Source: Chloroflexota bacterium
GTDB lineage: Bacteria; Chloroflexota; UBA11872; UBA12225; JAJDUF01
NCBI GenBank assembly: GCA_022826725.1
Contig: JAJDUF010000013.1
Coordinates: 348,246 to 412,245 of the forward strand
Length of the DNA stretch: 64,000 bases
Direction of reading: 5' to 3'
The notes beneath the pieces are model-generated. The model made no database searches and was not told the origin of the DNA. It saw only the letters and a program-made list of their open reading frames with translations. Both the position numbers and the translations under genes were made by a program. This document shows, one piece after another, positions 45,885 through 55,470 of the stretch. Every line of letters starts with the position of its first letter. The stretch's first letter is position 1.

Positions 45885-46640
45885 CTACCCCATCCAGGCG
45901 CCGCCGTTCACGTACATGGTCTGTCCGGTGATGGCGGCCGCGGCCGCGTCATCGGCGAGGAACACGACCGCCGCCGCGACCTCTTCCGGCTTGCCAAACC
46001 GACCGAGCGGGATGCTCTGCGTCCGCTCGGCCAGTTCCTCGGCGCTCGCGCGGCCGAGCACCATGTCCGTGCCCACGGTCGTCGGCGCAACACAGTTCAC
46101 CCGCACGCCCGGCCGCACCAGCTCGCGAGACAGCGCCTTGGTCAGCCCGTCGAGGCCAGCCTTGGACGCCGCGTAGGCGACCTGATGCGGTGTGCCGCCC
46201 GTGCGACCGGCGTTCGAGCCGATATTGATGATACTGCCGCCACCGGAGGCCACGATTCTGGGTACCGCAGCGCGGCAGCAGAGGAACGCCCCCTTCAGGT
46301 TGACGTCGAGGATCAAGTCCCAATCGTCATCGCCGATCTCCGCCAGTAAGCCCGGCCCGGCCACTCCGGCATTGTTGACGAGGATGTGTAGCCCGCCGAG
46401 CGTCGCGGCAACCTCGGCCATCATGGCCTCGACGGCCGCTGTATAACGGACGTCGGCGCCGACCGCCATGGCGCGCCGGCCCAACGCCCGGATTGCGGCG
46501 GCCGTCTCCTCCGCCTCGGCGGCGTGGGTGCGGTAGTTGACCGCTACGTCGGCCCCGGCTTGGCCCAAGGCCACGGCAATGGACCGGCCGATGCCGACGC
46601 CGCCGCCCGTCACCAGCGCCACGCTGTTCCTGATGCTCAA
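45885..46640 (-). CDS. Short-chain dehydrogenase/reductase (FabG-like)
   Basis: 251 residues, classical SDR. The cofactor loop is VTGGGVGIGRSIA (11-23), then NNAG (about 90), catalytic Ser in INIGSNAG, Tyr/Lys in VAYAASKAG, and the PG-like RVNCVAPTTVGT. The Arg in NYRTHAAEAEE after the second strand suggests NADP(H) preference. The end GGAWMG is typical. The substrate is unknown; the nearby catabolic genes make a sugar or polyol oxidoreductase as likely as a fatty-acid role. It is 23 bases downstream of the glycosyltransferase gene on the same strand. Confidence 0.85.
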   Translation of the reverse strand: MSIRNSVALVTGGGVGIGRSIAVALGQAGADVAVNYRTHAAEAEETAAAIRALGRRAMAVGADVRYTAAVEAMMAEVAATLGGLHILVNNAGVAGPGLLAEIGDDDWDLILDVNLKGAFLCCRAAVPRIVASGGGSIINIGSNAGRTGGTPHQVAYAASKAGLDGLTKALSRELVRPGVRVNCVAPTTVGTDMVLGRASAEELAERTQSIPLGRFGKPEEVAAAVVFLADDAAAAAITGQTMYVNGGAWMG

Positions 46641-46663
46641 CTACCTATCTCCCGCGCCACCGG

Positions 46664-47842
46664 TCACCGCTCCCGCGCCCTAGCCTGCCGATAGACCTCC
46701 AGGGTCATCGCCGCAGTGCGCTCCCAGGAGAAGGTGGCCGCTACACTGCTGCCCCGCTTACTCAGCTCCGCCCGGCGCCGCGGCGAGTCTAGCAGCGCCG
46801 CCAGCGCCCGTGTGAGCGCGGCGTGATCGGTCGGCTCCACGAGGGCGGCACCGCCGCCCACCACTTCCGGCAGCGACGAGCGGTTGGACGCGAGGACCGG
46901 CGTCCCGCAGGCCATCGCTTCGAGCGGGTCCAGCCCAAAGCCCTCGTAAAGAGAGGGGAAGACAAAGAGCGTCGCCGCACTGTACAGGGCGCGTTTTTCC
47001 TCTTCCGTCACGCGGCCCAGAAAGCGAACCCGGTCCCCCAAGCCGAGGGCATCGGCCAGTGGCCGGAGCGGCGGGAACAGGCACGGATTATGCGCTGACC
47101 GCCTCCCCGGCGCGGTACCGGCGATGGCCAGCACGTGACGGTCACGTAGCTCGGTCGGCAGAGCATGGAACGCACGCACGAGCGCCGGCACGTTCTTGCG
47201 CGAATCGAAGCCACCAATATAGAAGGCAAAGGGCTGGTCCAAGCCGAACCGCCGCAGGATCGCCTGCCGTTGCGTGTCGGCGGCCATTGGCTGCATACCG
47301 GGGGCCGCCGCCAGCGGTACGACGTGGACACGGTCGGCGGCGATGCCGAGCCGCCGCACAATATCGTCCGCGGTGGCCTGCGAATCGGCGATGATCCGTG
47401 CTGCCCGCCGGGCGGCCAGCGAGATGAGCGCGTTGTAGAGACGCACGTGCGGACGGGTGACGTACTCCGGCAAGATCACGGGAATGAGGTCGTGGATCGT
47501 GACGACGAGCGGCCGCGGCGCCCACAGCGGCGGCGCAAAGTACGGGACGTGCGCCACGTCGGCAGTGCGGCCGCGCGCCGCGCGCAGCCAGGCCACCTGC
47601 TCCCACCAAACCTTGCGGAGGTCGGCAGAAGTCAGCCAGCCCGGTAAGCCGACGTGGTGCGCGCGGCGCGCAGCCAGCGGCGTCTCGGCTCGGCGCCCCG
47701 CCCGCGGAGCCGGCAACAGCGGCACCACGTCGAGCGGCGGCGCTATCCTGGTGAGCGCCGGCAGCAGGTGGCGGACATACTGGCCGCTGCCCGTGTACGG
47801 CTGCTGTAGGAACCAAGCGTTGACGGAGACGCGCATCTTCAC
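46664..47842 (-). CDS. Glycosyltransferase family 4 (GT-B fold)
   Basis: 392 residues with an N-domain beginning [23 protein letters not shown] (the donor Gly loop) and a C-domain with the GT4 signature: [29 protein letters not shown], and [26 protein letters not shown] with the two catalytic-site Glu. It would add hexoses to a glycan or lipid acceptor in the cytoplasm. The start at 47842 is used; an ATG two codons downstream is equivalent. It precedes the SDR gene on the same strand. Confidence 0.9.
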   Translation of the reverse strand: MKMRVSVNAWFLQQPYTGSGQYVRHLLPALTRIAPPLDVVPLLPAPRAGRRAETPLAARRAHHVGLPGWLTSADLRKVWWEQVAWLRAARGRTADVAHVPYFAPPLWAPRPLVVTIHDLIPVILPEYVTRPHVRLYNALISLAARRAARIIADSQATADDIVRRLGIAADRVHVVPLAAAPGMQPMAADTQRQAILRRFGLDQPFAFYIGGFDSRKNVPALVRAFHALPTELRDRHVLAIAGTAPGRRSAHNPCLFPPLRPLADALGLGDRVRFLGRVTEEEKRALYSAATLFVFPSLYEGFGLDPLEAMACGTPVLASNRSSLPEVVGGGAALVEPTDHAALTRALAALLDSPRRRAELSKRGSSVAATFSWERTAAMTLEVYRQARARER

Positions 47843-47965
47843 CCTTCAGCTACCAGCTATCGTCCTAGATCGCGCCCACGCGCAGCAGCGCGGCCCGGCT
47901 ACCAGTTCCACACCGCCTCACCCCTGGCCTCCGCCTGAAAGGCATAGCTATGGGTCAAGTCGTAG

Positions 47966-47985
47966 GGGCGCAGCATGCTGCGCCC
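47966..47985. repeat. Perfect 20-base palindrome
   Basis: GGGCGCAGCATGCTGCGCCC, perfectly self-complementary. Similar palindromes are dispersed repeats in many high-GC genomes; here only one copy is in the window. Confidence 0.8.
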
Positions 47986-48036
47986 TTTCCCCTGCGGAGC
48001 GGGAGGACCCGACCACAGGGAAAGTCGGTACCCCAT

Positions 48037-48064
48037 TTGACGGCTCCCCGTGCCCATGTATGTT
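48037..48064 (+). promoter_or_regulatory. Candidate promoter for the 48158 gene
   Basis: TTGACG, 16-base spacer, TATGTT. The predicted leader is about 85 bases. Confidence 0.4.
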
Positions 48065-48157
48065 ATGGGGTGGTAGTCACTGGTGGCTACCCAGTCCCGA
48101 CGGATCGTATCCAGCTTTGGCCTGTCAGCGGTGAGACACCACCCACAGGAGGTTGCG

Positions 48158-49012
48158 ATGATTGACTTTCCGCGCTCGACATTCACTTGGAAGGCGCATC
48201 CTCGTCAGCCGGATGCCTACTTTCGGTATGCCGGCGGGTTTGTAGGCCAGCTTGGCCAGGCCTATCACGTCAGATTCAATATCGAAGCCGCGTGCGTGGT
48301 ACGCGACGAGGCGAGCGGCCGCACCACGGACCTCTTCCTGGGCGCACCGTGCCGCATCGAGTACACGATTGCCGCCCGCAACCTGTTTCAAGTCCCGAGC
48401 GCAGAGTGGCGCATGGCCTTCAGCCGGAACACGCGGCTCAACATTGCGCGGCGGCCGAGCAACGAGCAGGAGGCAATCGCCACCAAGCTCCTCAGCGACG
48501 CTTTCCAGGACCACGACATCACGCTCCGCTCCCATCGAGGCGTCTCCGAGCTGACAACGGCCTCCCGAGTCGTGGCCGCTACCCTCGCCAGCGACCTGCT
48601 GAACGCCCGGTCCACCTACCGCGACGCGGCACGCGGCCTGACGATTGCGGTCGAGTACCCCATCAACCTCATCAATCTCAACGCAGCGGACGGCGAGTTC
48701 CAGGTCTGCACCGGCCCCGTCCTGCTGCCCGACCTGGAAACCTGGGACGGGCACGACGTCTCGCGCGTCTTCCTGGCCCACGCCGCCTTCAGCCACTTCG
48801 ACCACGTGGAGTTCATTCTGCAACGGGAAGTGGCGGCCGCCGAGAGCGAGCGCACATGGCTGGATCAGCCACGCGGCCGCGACCGCGATGAGCTTCTGAA
48901 CCCGGAGAACCGACCACCCCTGTATCCCAGCCCCCGGCCCCGGCCGACCGTGTTCAACGAAACGTGGGAGTTGGCCGCCACCAACGTCGTGCTGCGCGCC
49001 GAGAACAACTGA
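48158..49012 (+). CDS. Hypothetical protein, 284 residues
   Basis: I do not recognise a family. ATG 48158 has a strong AGGAGG. There is no signal peptide or membrane helix. The N-terminal half looks beta-rich and aromatic (FTWKAHPRQPDAYFRYAGG, then GAPCRIEYTIAARNLFQVPS); the middle carries charged helices; the C-terminal part has VEYPINLINLNAADGEFQV and a Pro/Arg-rich segment ending ELAATNVVLRAENN. It stands alone with its own candidate promoter and a hairpin 38 bases after its stop. The position beside the PhyH-like and propeller genes may place it with them, but nothing in the sequence shows a function. Confidence 0.7.
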   Translation: MIDFPRSTFTWKAHPRQPDAYFRYAGGFVGQLGQAYHVRFNIEAACVVRDEASGRTTDLFLGAPCRIEYTIAARNLFQVPSAEWRMAFSRNTRLNIARRPSNEQEAIATKLLSDAFQDHDITLRSHRGVSELTTASRVVAATLASDLLNARSTYRDAARGLTIAVEYPINLINLNAADGEFQVCTGPVLLPDLETWDGHDVSRVFLAHAAFSHFDHVEFILQREVAAAESERTWLDQPRGRDRDELLNPENRPPLYPSPRPRPTVFNETWELAATNVVLRAENN

Positions 49013-49049
49013 GGAGTTCGGGCAGGGGCATCATCCATGGCACCCTGGC

Positions 49050-49074
49050 CCACTCCCGCGAGGAGCGGGAGTGG
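49050..49074 (+). terminator. 10-bp hairpin after the 48158 gene
   Basis: CCACTCCCGC pairs with GCGGGAGTGG around a 5-base loop, 38 bases past the stop codon. No U tract. Confidence 0.55.
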
Positions 49075-49100
49075 CCGCCAGCATGATGCTAACCGCCGTA

Positions 49101-49142
49101 CACCCCCTCTCCACATGGTGGAGAGGGGGCCGGGGGGTGAGG
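49101..49142 (+). repeat. G/C-rich palindromic repeat
   Basis: ACACCCCCTCTCC, ACATGGT loop, GGAGAGGGGG, then the tail CCGGGGGGTGAGG. It lies between convergent genes. Near-identical to the copy at 59859. Confidence 0.85.
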
Positions 49143-49148
49143 CCCGCC

Positions 49149-50177
49149 CTAGAGCGCCGCGAGCACCGCCGCTGCCGCTTGCGCCTGCTCCGAGTCGGGG
49201 TCGCGCTCGATCGCCCGGCGCAGGGCCAGGTGGGCGTGCTCGTCTCCCTGCTCGGCCAGCACCAGCGCCTCAGCGAAGCCCTTTTCCGCGTAGCTCATAT
49301 CCCGCGGAATGATCGGCATGTCTACGTCTTGCCAGTAGTATTGCAGGTCTGCCGATTGCCAGCCGGCATAGACTTCGTCCCAGGTGAGCGCGTGGAAGAT
49401 GTTCAGGTGCGGCTGGAGCATATGCTCCGCGACGGGTAGGCCGCGCGCCTGATACCGGTTGTCGAGCGAGACGCGCAGCCGGTCGGCCGTCACGTTGGGT
49501 AGTGCCTGGTGCAGCAACAGACTGTGGAAGATCAAGCTATCGCCGATTTCGTAGTTCGTCGTCGCCCACGGCCCCGCCTGCTGCTCGGTATCAACCGCCA
49601 GGCTGCCGGCGCCCAATGAGAAGTGGTGCTCCAAGACGGCGTTCTGCTTGTGCGAGCCGGGCACGACGGCGAGACCGCCTAGCTCGATAGGGCAGTCACC
49701 AACGGGCGTCCAACAAGTGTAGGTGTCATATGAACCCTGGAAATGCACGAAATCCTGGTGCGCCGGCGTCGTGTGCTCCGTGTACTGCGGGAACCAGAGC
49801 CGGGCAATCTTCTGGGGATGCGGCAGCACCGGTCCGCCGGTAATCTGCTCCATCTTCTCCAGCACCTCCGGCCAGTGCCCGGCCCGGTGGAACGACTCCA
49901 GCTTGTAGACCTCGTGGTATACGTCCGCATAGGCGATGTCCCCCTCGGCGCAACGCTGCGAGAGATCGGCGGTGCCGTCGGCCAAATCGGTACCGGCTTG
50001 CAGCCAGCCGCCGTCCCGGATCACCGCCAGCATCTCCAGGCGCAGCTGGCGCAACTGATCCGGGTCTTGCAGCTTCCTGAAAAAGAGGTACCCGTCCTCG
50101 GCGATCCTCCGCCGCAGCTCCGCGGCGTCATCGCTGGCGTCGTTCGACACCCTGAATTCGGTCAATTCCGCGGCCAT
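49149..50177 (-). CDS. Phytanoyl-CoA dioxygenase family protein
   Basis: 342 residues from ATG 50177, with GGAGGTAGG upstream. The iron/2-oxoglutarate fold shows HQDFVHFQG (His-x-Asp), GGLAVVPGSHKQ and a distal FHSLLLHQALPN followed by RLRVSLDNRYQ, whose Arg would bind 2-oxoglutarate. A helical C-terminal tail (GFAEALVLAEQGDEHAHLALRRAI and onward) resembles part of a TPR-like repeat and is not part of the fold. It is longer than the paralogue at 34706. It is probably an oxygenase for a small organic substrate, and is the last of the minus-strand run from 55470. Confidence 0.85.
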   Translation of the reverse strand: MAAELTEFRVSNDASDDAAELRRRIAEDGYLFFRKLQDPDQLRQLRLEMLAVIRDGGWLQAGTDLADGTADLSQRCAEGDIAYADVYHEVYKLESFHRAGHWPEVLEKMEQITGGPVLPHPQKIARLWFPQYTEHTTPAHQDFVHFQGSYDTYTCWTPVGDCPIELGGLAVVPGSHKQNAVLEHHFSLGAGSLAVDTEQQAGPWATTNYEIGDSLIFHSLLLHQALPNVTADRLRVSLDNRYQARGLPVAEHMLQPHLNIFHALTWDEVYAGWQSADLQYYWQDVDMPIIPRDMSYAEKGFAEALVLAEQGDEHAHLALRRAIERDPDSEQAQAAAAVLAAL

Positions 50178-50306
50178 GTATCCTACCTCCGCTTCCAGAT
50201 CGCCACTGGAGCACGTCGAGACCAGTCTTGAAGAGTATACAACCACCGCACCCTCTCAGTGATCTCTGCGTGCTCTGCGGCTAGAAGGTCCCGGGACACG
50301 GCCGGC

Positions 50307-52712
50307 TCACTCGCACCTCGCCAGCTGAAACGCATAGAGCCGCGCGCGGTCGAGCGTGAAACGCAGCCGGATTAGCTGACCGCGCCACCGACTCAGGTCC
50401 GCGATTGCCATGTCCACACTGTCACCCTCGAACGTCACCGGCTCCGGACCAAGTGGCTGTCCCGCCTCATCCATCAGCTCGATGCGAATGGCGCCGCCGC
50501 GCTCGGCCGCCGCATTGAGCCGTAGCTCGTCGCCGTCCACTCTGATGGGGCGCGTGGTGAGGTCGCCGCGCACGTCGCGCGGCTCGGCATGGGCCACCCG
50601 ATAGGGCTGGCATCGCGCAATAGCCGGCAGGTACTTGGTCTGCTTGCCGTCCGCCCAATGCCCTTCCCACGTCGTGAAATAGGGCGCATCGGCATGATTG
50701 GGACGCTCCCGCCGGAGCTGCGCCAGGTCCGACCACCGGGCCATAATCCCATACCCGTTATGCCGCGTGTTGATAGCGGTGTAGTGGTACCACCACTCCC
50801 CGCCGCATTCGCTGTACATATAGCGGTCGCGGATCATGCCACAGTTGTAAGTGCCGGGACCGCTGGCCTCGATCAGACTGCGCCGCTGCGCCGTGAACCG
50901 CTTGAAGTGCCGCAGATCACGGGTCCAGATCAGCTCCGGTTCCTGCGTCTGCTCGATTCCCCAGTGGACCAGCACCGAGCCGAGGTACAGGTTGCGCCGG
51001 GGAAAAGCCTGATTGATCTTGTGCAGGCCCTTATCCAGGACCGGTCGTCCCGGTGCGTCGCCCAACGTCCCCAACCGTTGCAGCAGTCCCATCGCATAGA
51101 ACTGCGTCCCCGGGCGGTCGTACCCGTCCGGCCCCAGCACGAATTGGCGGTGATACGTGATCCCGTCATCCGTCCACATGACGGCCAAGTTCCGCAGACC
51201 GAGGTGCAAGTTGTCGCAGGGAGCGCCGTGCGGCGGATAGGCCGGCGAGGCCGGCCGGAAATAGAAGTACAGCCGCGTGCGGTCCGCGCCGTTGCCCGGC
51301 CCCTCGACGTGGCAGCGGATCGTCTCGCTCGTGTGCATCAGGTCCATGCCGACGCCGAGATACAGAATCGGCTCTCCGGTCAGCACCAGATACAGGTCCC
51401 CGCGCTGCTCGAACGGCCAGAACTCCCCGCCCCGGGGGCGAAAGGCGTCATCGTCATCGCTATTGTCCCCGCGCTCGATGCTCTTGCAGCGGAAGGGAAA
51501 GTGCTGCTTGCCGGAGGCGACAAACACGTTGTCGAGGTTGACCGGACCGTCCCGCTCCGGGTCGTAAAAGCGGAATTCGGCGTGCTCGATGTCGTGTGCT
51601 TTCTCCCGTTCCGCCGCGGGGGGATTGTCGCGGTCATCCCGCAAGATGTTGTTGTCCGTCGAGCCGTCATAGTCCACGAGGCCGAGGGTGGGCTTGTGCC
51701 ACTGCTCGCCGTCCCCACTGATGAGCAGCATCTTCAGGTGCTCACGTTCTCCGTGCGTCTCCTGGCGCTCGATCCGCCCCCCGCTGTTGCCGTAGGTGGC
51801 TTCGTACCGGTCGGCGCCGTCGTTCCACGTCAGCGAGTCGATGGAGAGCATCTCCTCCTCGTGCTCCTGCGTGGGCGAGACCAGCGGCCGGTCAGGGTGC
51901 TTGTCCAGCGCGTCGGGAACGAACTGAATGTCGTTGACCGCCTCAAAACAGTAGTCGTCAACCAGCACCTCTGGATAACCGGCCAACTCCAGCACTGCCG
52001 GCGACTCCGGCGCTGGGCACACTTGCTTCCAGAACTTCCGCACGCAATACGGACCAACCGGTTGCCCATCCACTAACGGGCGAATACGAATCCAATACTC
52101 GCCTGTACCCAAGTCCTCACTAGAGAAGGATTGCTCCTGGAGATCGTGGGTGAGCGCGTAGCTCCACGGACCAGCCAACGGCGTGCTGCCGCCCCGGTGC
52201 GTGACATCCACCTCGACGTGGCACTTCGTGACGCGGCGGCGCCGAATGCGGATGACGAACGAAACCGTATCCTCATCCTGATACAACGCCTGCCGCGGCG
52301 CGCACTCGATGATCTGCGGTCGCGCGTCAACCGAGATCACCATGCGGTCGGACGGGAAGAAGCTGTGCGGATCGAGGGTCAGCGCCTCGGCAGCGACTAC
52401 CCTCCCCTTGGCCGAAAGCTCCACGTCGAAGCGATATTCGCCCATCAGCCAGGCGCCTTCCCACATCCCCGGCTTCGCGTCGTACCGTCCCTCATCCACC
52501 AGGGGATACAGGATCGGGACATGCGCCTCCCCATCCCTCAACTCCACGTCCTCCACGGTCATTTCCTGCACGTACCCCTGCGGTTGGCGCACTTGCACCC
52601 GCGCAGTGAGGTCCGATGCTTCCGCCGGACAGTCCAGGATCAGGGTCTTCCACCAGTAGTCGTTCTCGATCAGCCGCACGTCACCCTCACTCTCTTTCGT
52701 CGCCGACAGCAA
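50307..52712 (-). CDS. Large cytoplasmic beta-propeller-like protein (glycoside hydrolase-like, family uncertain)
   Basis: 801 residues, no signal peptide. The N-terminal about 230 residues look like beta-sandwich domains. From about 240 to 700 there are repeated D/N-W-x motifs with catalytic-like acidic residues (LVDDYCFEAV, GLVDYDGSTDNNILRDD, LIWTRDLRHFKRF), the style of five-bladed propeller glycosidases seen in Planctomycetes and Poribacteria. A final sandwich (about 715-798: IRVDGDELRLNAAAERGG and on) resembles a carbohydrate-binding module. The start is TTG 52712; a GTG at 52679 is possible. No activity can be assigned. Confidence 0.55.
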   Translation of the reverse strand: MLSATKESEGDVRLIENDYWWKTLILDCPAEASDLTARVQVRQPQGYVQEMTVEDVELRDGEAHVPILYPLVDEGRYDAKPGMWEGAWLMGEYRFDVELSAKGRVVAAEALTLDPHSFFPSDRMVISVDARPQIIECAPRQALYQDEDTVSFVIRIRRRRVTKCHVEVDVTHRGGSTPLAGPWSYALTHDLQEQSFSSEDLGTGEYWIRIRPLVDGQPVGPYCVRKFWKQVCPAPESPAVLELAGYPEVLVDDYCFEAVNDIQFVPDALDKHPDRPLVSPTQEHEEEMLSIDSLTWNDGADRYEATYGNSGGRIERQETHGEREHLKMLLISGDGEQWHKPTLGLVDYDGSTDNNILRDDRDNPPAAEREKAHDIEHAEFRFYDPERDGPVNLDNVFVASGKQHFPFRCKSIERGDNSDDDDAFRPRGGEFWPFEQRGDLYLVLTGEPILYLGVGMDLMHTSETIRCHVEGPGNGADRTRLYFYFRPASPAYPPHGAPCDNLHLGLRNLAVMWTDDGITYHRQFVLGPDGYDRPGTQFYAMGLLQRLGTLGDAPGRPVLDKGLHKINQAFPRRNLYLGSVLVHWGIEQTQEPELIWTRDLRHFKRFTAQRRSLIEASGPGTYNCGMIRDRYMYSECGGEWWYHYTAINTRHNGYGIMARWSDLAQLRRERPNHADAPYFTTWEGHWADGKQTKYLPAIARCQPYRVAHAEPRDVRGDLTTRPIRVDGDELRLNAAAERGGAIRIELMDEAGQPLGPEPVTFEGDSVDMAIADLSRWRGQLIRLRFTLDRARLYAFQLARCE

Positions 52713-52739
52713 CGGCCCTCTACTCTGTGTGCTCTGTGG

Positions 52740-54389
52740 CTAATACCGCCGCTCCATCATACCGACGGGAACCTCGATGAGGGTCGGCGCCTCCATGCCC
52801 AACGCCTCGCGCAGTGCCGCCGCCAGTTGGTCGGCGTCGTGCGCCCGCACGCCACGCGCCCCGTACACCTGCGCCAGTTGCACGAAATCCGGATTGTGCA
52901 GTTGCGTGCCGAGGATGTGTCCGTCGAACTGCTCGATCTGGGCACGTAGCACGTTCCCGTAAGCGTTATCGTTGAAGACAATGACCACGGCATTGATGCC
53001 GTATTGAACGGCCGTCGCCAGCTCCTGCGCGTTGTAGAGGAAGCCGCCGTCCCCCGATAGCGCCACGACCGCCTGCTCCGGCGCCGCCACCTTTGCGCCG
53101 AGCGCCAGCGGATAGGCGCTACCCAGCGTGCCGTAGGACGACGCAGTGAGATACGTCCCCGGCGCATACACGGGATAGTAGTTCCGGCTGTAGTAGCCCA
53201 TCTGATTCATGCCTTGCACCAGAATGGCGTCGTCGGGCAGCACCGACCGGATAGCGGTCATCAACGAGTGCTGTGGCTCCAATTGCTCCTCGGGGGCAAA
53301 GCGCACGGTGTTCAGCGCCTGCACCGACGATGACACCGGCTCCGCGCTCCGTGCGCCGGGCGCTGCCACGACCAAGCGGCACAGTGCCTCCAAGGTGCGC
53401 CGCGCGTCTCCCACGATGCCGAACGCGTGGTGGCGCTGCCGCTCGATCTCCGCTGGGTCAATGTCAATGCGGATGACCTGCTGGGTATTGAGACAGTCCC
53501 CAAAGCCGGTTCTCGTCCCGACGGCGAGAATCACGTCGCAGCCGGCGAGCCACTCCCGCAGCGGCTCGTAGCGCAGTTCGGCCAGTCCCAGCGAAAGCGG
53601 ATGCCGGTCCGAGATCGCCCCCTTGCCGTTCGGTGACGTGACCACCGGCGCCTGGAGCTGCTCTGCCAACCGTTGCAGGACGGCGGAGGCTCCTGCCGAG
53701 ATGGCGCCCCCACCGGCCCAGAGCACCGGCCGCCGCGCCGCGGCAAGGATGCGAGCCGCTCGCTCGACCGGCTCACCAGCGCCGCCGGGACGCTCGTAAC
53801 TTTCCGGCGCCAGCAATTCGATCTCCGTCTCCGCGGCCAGCACTTCCGGCGCAATCTCGATCTCGACCGGCCGCGCCCGGCCGGTGTGCAGTTGGCGGAA
53901 GGTCTCGTGGACGATAGCCGGAATATCCGCCGGATGACGCGCTCGCGCCGTCCACTTGGTAATCGGCCGCAGAAAGTGCCGCTGATCGTCTTCCGTGCCC
54001 TGCACGTCGGGCGTTATGGCGCCGCCCGCGCTGGGTGATCCTATCGGGAGTGTCGCGCTACCGGCGTCACCGGTCACGACCAACAGGGGCGACGAGACCG
54101 CATAGGCGGTGGCCATGCCCGCTGCGGCGTTGAGCAGCCCCGGCCCCGGCACGACCATCGCGGTGCCAGCCCGGCCGCTGACGCGAGCGTAGCCATCGGC
54201 CATGTAAGTCGTGGCTTGCTCATGGCGCGTCGAGATATAGCAAATCCTCGGCTCCTGGTACACCGCATCAACGGCGTGATACTGCTGCATCCCGGGCACA
54301 CCGAAGATCACCCGTACCCCTTCTCGGTAGAGCGACCGCACCAGCGCCTGTCCACCGGTCATCTTCACTGCCATACGCGCCGTATCCAT
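52740..54389 (-). CDS. Thiamine diphosphate-dependent enzyme, acetolactate synthase-like
   Basis: 549 residues with the three-domain POX/ALS layout. The N-terminal PYR domain has the activating Glu in STRHEQATTYMADGYAR and MVVPGPGLLNAAAGMATAYA. The middle domain shows VLWAGGGAISAGAS. The C-terminal PP domain has the ThDP/Mg motif SGDGGFLYNAQELATAVQYG and FNDNAYGNV. Anabolic ALS usually sits with ilvN and ilvC; none are here. A catabolic carboligase, decarboxylase or hydrolase (for example an IolD-like role) is more likely in this setting. It starts 31 bases after the Gfo/Idh gene. Confidence 0.85.
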   Translation of the reverse strand: MDTARMAVKMTGGQALVRSLYREGVRVIFGVPGMQQYHAVDAVYQEPRICYISTRHEQATTYMADGYARVSGRAGTAMVVPGPGLLNAAAGMATAYAVSSPLLVVTGDAGSATLPIGSPSAGGAITPDVQGTEDDQRHFLRPITKWTARARHPADIPAIVHETFRQLHTGRARPVEIEIAPEVLAAETEIELLAPESYERPGGAGEPVERAARILAAARRPVLWAGGGAISAGASAVLQRLAEQLQAPVVTSPNGKGAISDRHPLSLGLAELRYEPLREWLAGCDVILAVGTRTGFGDCLNTQQVIRIDIDPAEIERQRHHAFGIVGDARRTLEALCRLVVAAPGARSAEPVSSSVQALNTVRFAPEEQLEPQHSLMTAIRSVLPDDAILVQGMNQMGYYSRNYYPVYAPGTYLTASSYGTLGSAYPLALGAKVAAPEQAVVALSGDGGFLYNAQELATAVQYGINAVVIVFNDNAYGNVLRAQIEQFDGHILGTQLHNPDFVQLAQVYGARGVRAHDADQLAAALREALGMEAPTLIEVPVGMMERRY

Positions 54390-54420
54390 CCTCTCCCCCG
54401 CCCGGGATCGCCGCCGCGCC

Positions 54421-55470
54421 TCAAACCGCCACCGTGCGCCCCTCCCGCATGCTGCGGTGGACGGCCTCGGTGAACGCCATGTACTTCACGCCCTCCTCGA
54501 ACCGCGTCCGGGTGATAGTGTCCTCGCCGCGGATTGTCTTGATGAACTCCTCTTCCACGTGCCAGCCGGGTGGGTGCGACGGCACCAGCCGCGGCCTTGG
54601 CGGCGGAAGGGCAATGGGCCGTAGCTGCTCGTCATCGCGCGTACCACCGAGCAACTGGCCGCCCTCGACCCGCAGGGTTGCCTCCGTGCCGTGAATCGTG
54701 ATCTCCGACGTGCCGTGTCCGGTGACCGCCGAGAACTGCATGTGAAGCTGTGCGCCACACGCCATCTCCCCGATGATGTCCAGATGATCGGGAATGGTGA
54801 TCGCTCGCGGCACGCCCTCCTCGTCGGTCCGCACCTTCACATTCGTTTGGCCCAGCGCCGCCAGCCGGACCGCCGGTCCTACCCAGTACAGCACGTCCTC
54901 GTACAAGATGCCCATTCGCATGATGTTGAGGCCGGAATACTCCCGGTTGTGCCGCCAGTGGTACGGCGCCTCGCGGTCAATGTAGCCGTATAGCTGCCTG
55001 ACCTCGACGGCCACGATGTCACCCACATAGCCCTCGGCAATCAGCCGCCGGATGGTCGTATCAGCGTGGAGCGCTGCGCCGCCGGTCACGATTTGAGTCA
55101 CGAGTTGGGGCGCTTCCCGGGACGCCGCCAACATCATTTCCGCTTCCGCCAGGTTCATCGCCATCCGCGCCTCGGTCAGCACGTGTTTGCCCGTAGCGAG
55201 CGCCGCCAGCGTGACCGGACAATGCAGATAGGGCCAGGTGCCGATCACGATGGCATCGAGGTCATCCGCTTCAACCACCTCGCGCCAATGGTCACACACC
55301 CGCGCGATGCCGTAGTCCCTGGCTACCCGCTCCGATGATTCGCGCCGGCGATTGGCAACCGCGACCAGCTCCACCCCTTCCTGTGCCAGCAACCCGGGGA
55401 TGTGCTTGCGGCGCGTGTTGTCTCCGGCCCCGACTAACCCAATCCTGATCGGCTTCTGCTTCCCGGCCAT
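54421..55470 (-). CDS. Gfo/Idh/MocA family oxidoreductase
   Basis: 349 residues. The Rossmann part (1-125) opens IRIGLVGAGDNTRRKHIPGL and continues to AIVIGTWPYLHCPVTLAALATGKHVLTEARMA. In most members the last element is EKP, with catalytic Lys; here it is EAR, so the usual Lys is missing. The C-domain (about 130-340) has GGAALHADTTIRRLI and HGTSEITIHGTEATLRVEGG. It would oxidise or reduce a sugar or inositol derivative with NAD(P). It leads the minus-strand run, ahead of the ThDP enzyme, the propeller protein and the PhyH-like gene. Confidence 0.85.
   Translation of the reverse strand: MAGKQKPIRIGLVGAGDNTRRKHIPGLLAQEGVELVAVANRRRESSERVARDYGIARVCDHWREVVEADDLDAIVIGTWPYLHCPVTLAALATGKHVLTEARMAMNLAEAEMMLAASREAPQLVTQIVTGGAALHADTTIRRLIAEGYVGDIVAVEVRQLYGYIDREAPYHWRHNREYSGLNIMRMGILYEDVLYWVGPAVRLAALGQTNVKVRTDEEGVPRAITIPDHLDIIGEMACGAQLHMQFSAVTGHGTSEITIHGTEATLRVEGGQLLGGTRDDEQLRPIALPPPRPRLVPSHPPGWHVEEEFIKTIRGEDTITRTRFEEGVKYMAFTEAVHRSMREGRTVAV

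Larger units (their letters stand above)
47843..48157. other. Intergenic region with a perfect 20-base palindrome and a promoter
   Basis: 315 bases between divergent genes. It holds GGGCGCAGCATGCTGCGCCC at 47966-47985 and a candidate promoter at 48037-48064. A short minus-strand frame here (to 48186) has no recognisable product. Confidence 0.55.

Noticed and set aside
50589..52076. Plus-strand open frame of 495 codons over the propeller gene
   Set aside because: No ribosome-binding site and no protein-like motifs; the opposite strand encodes a coherent protein.
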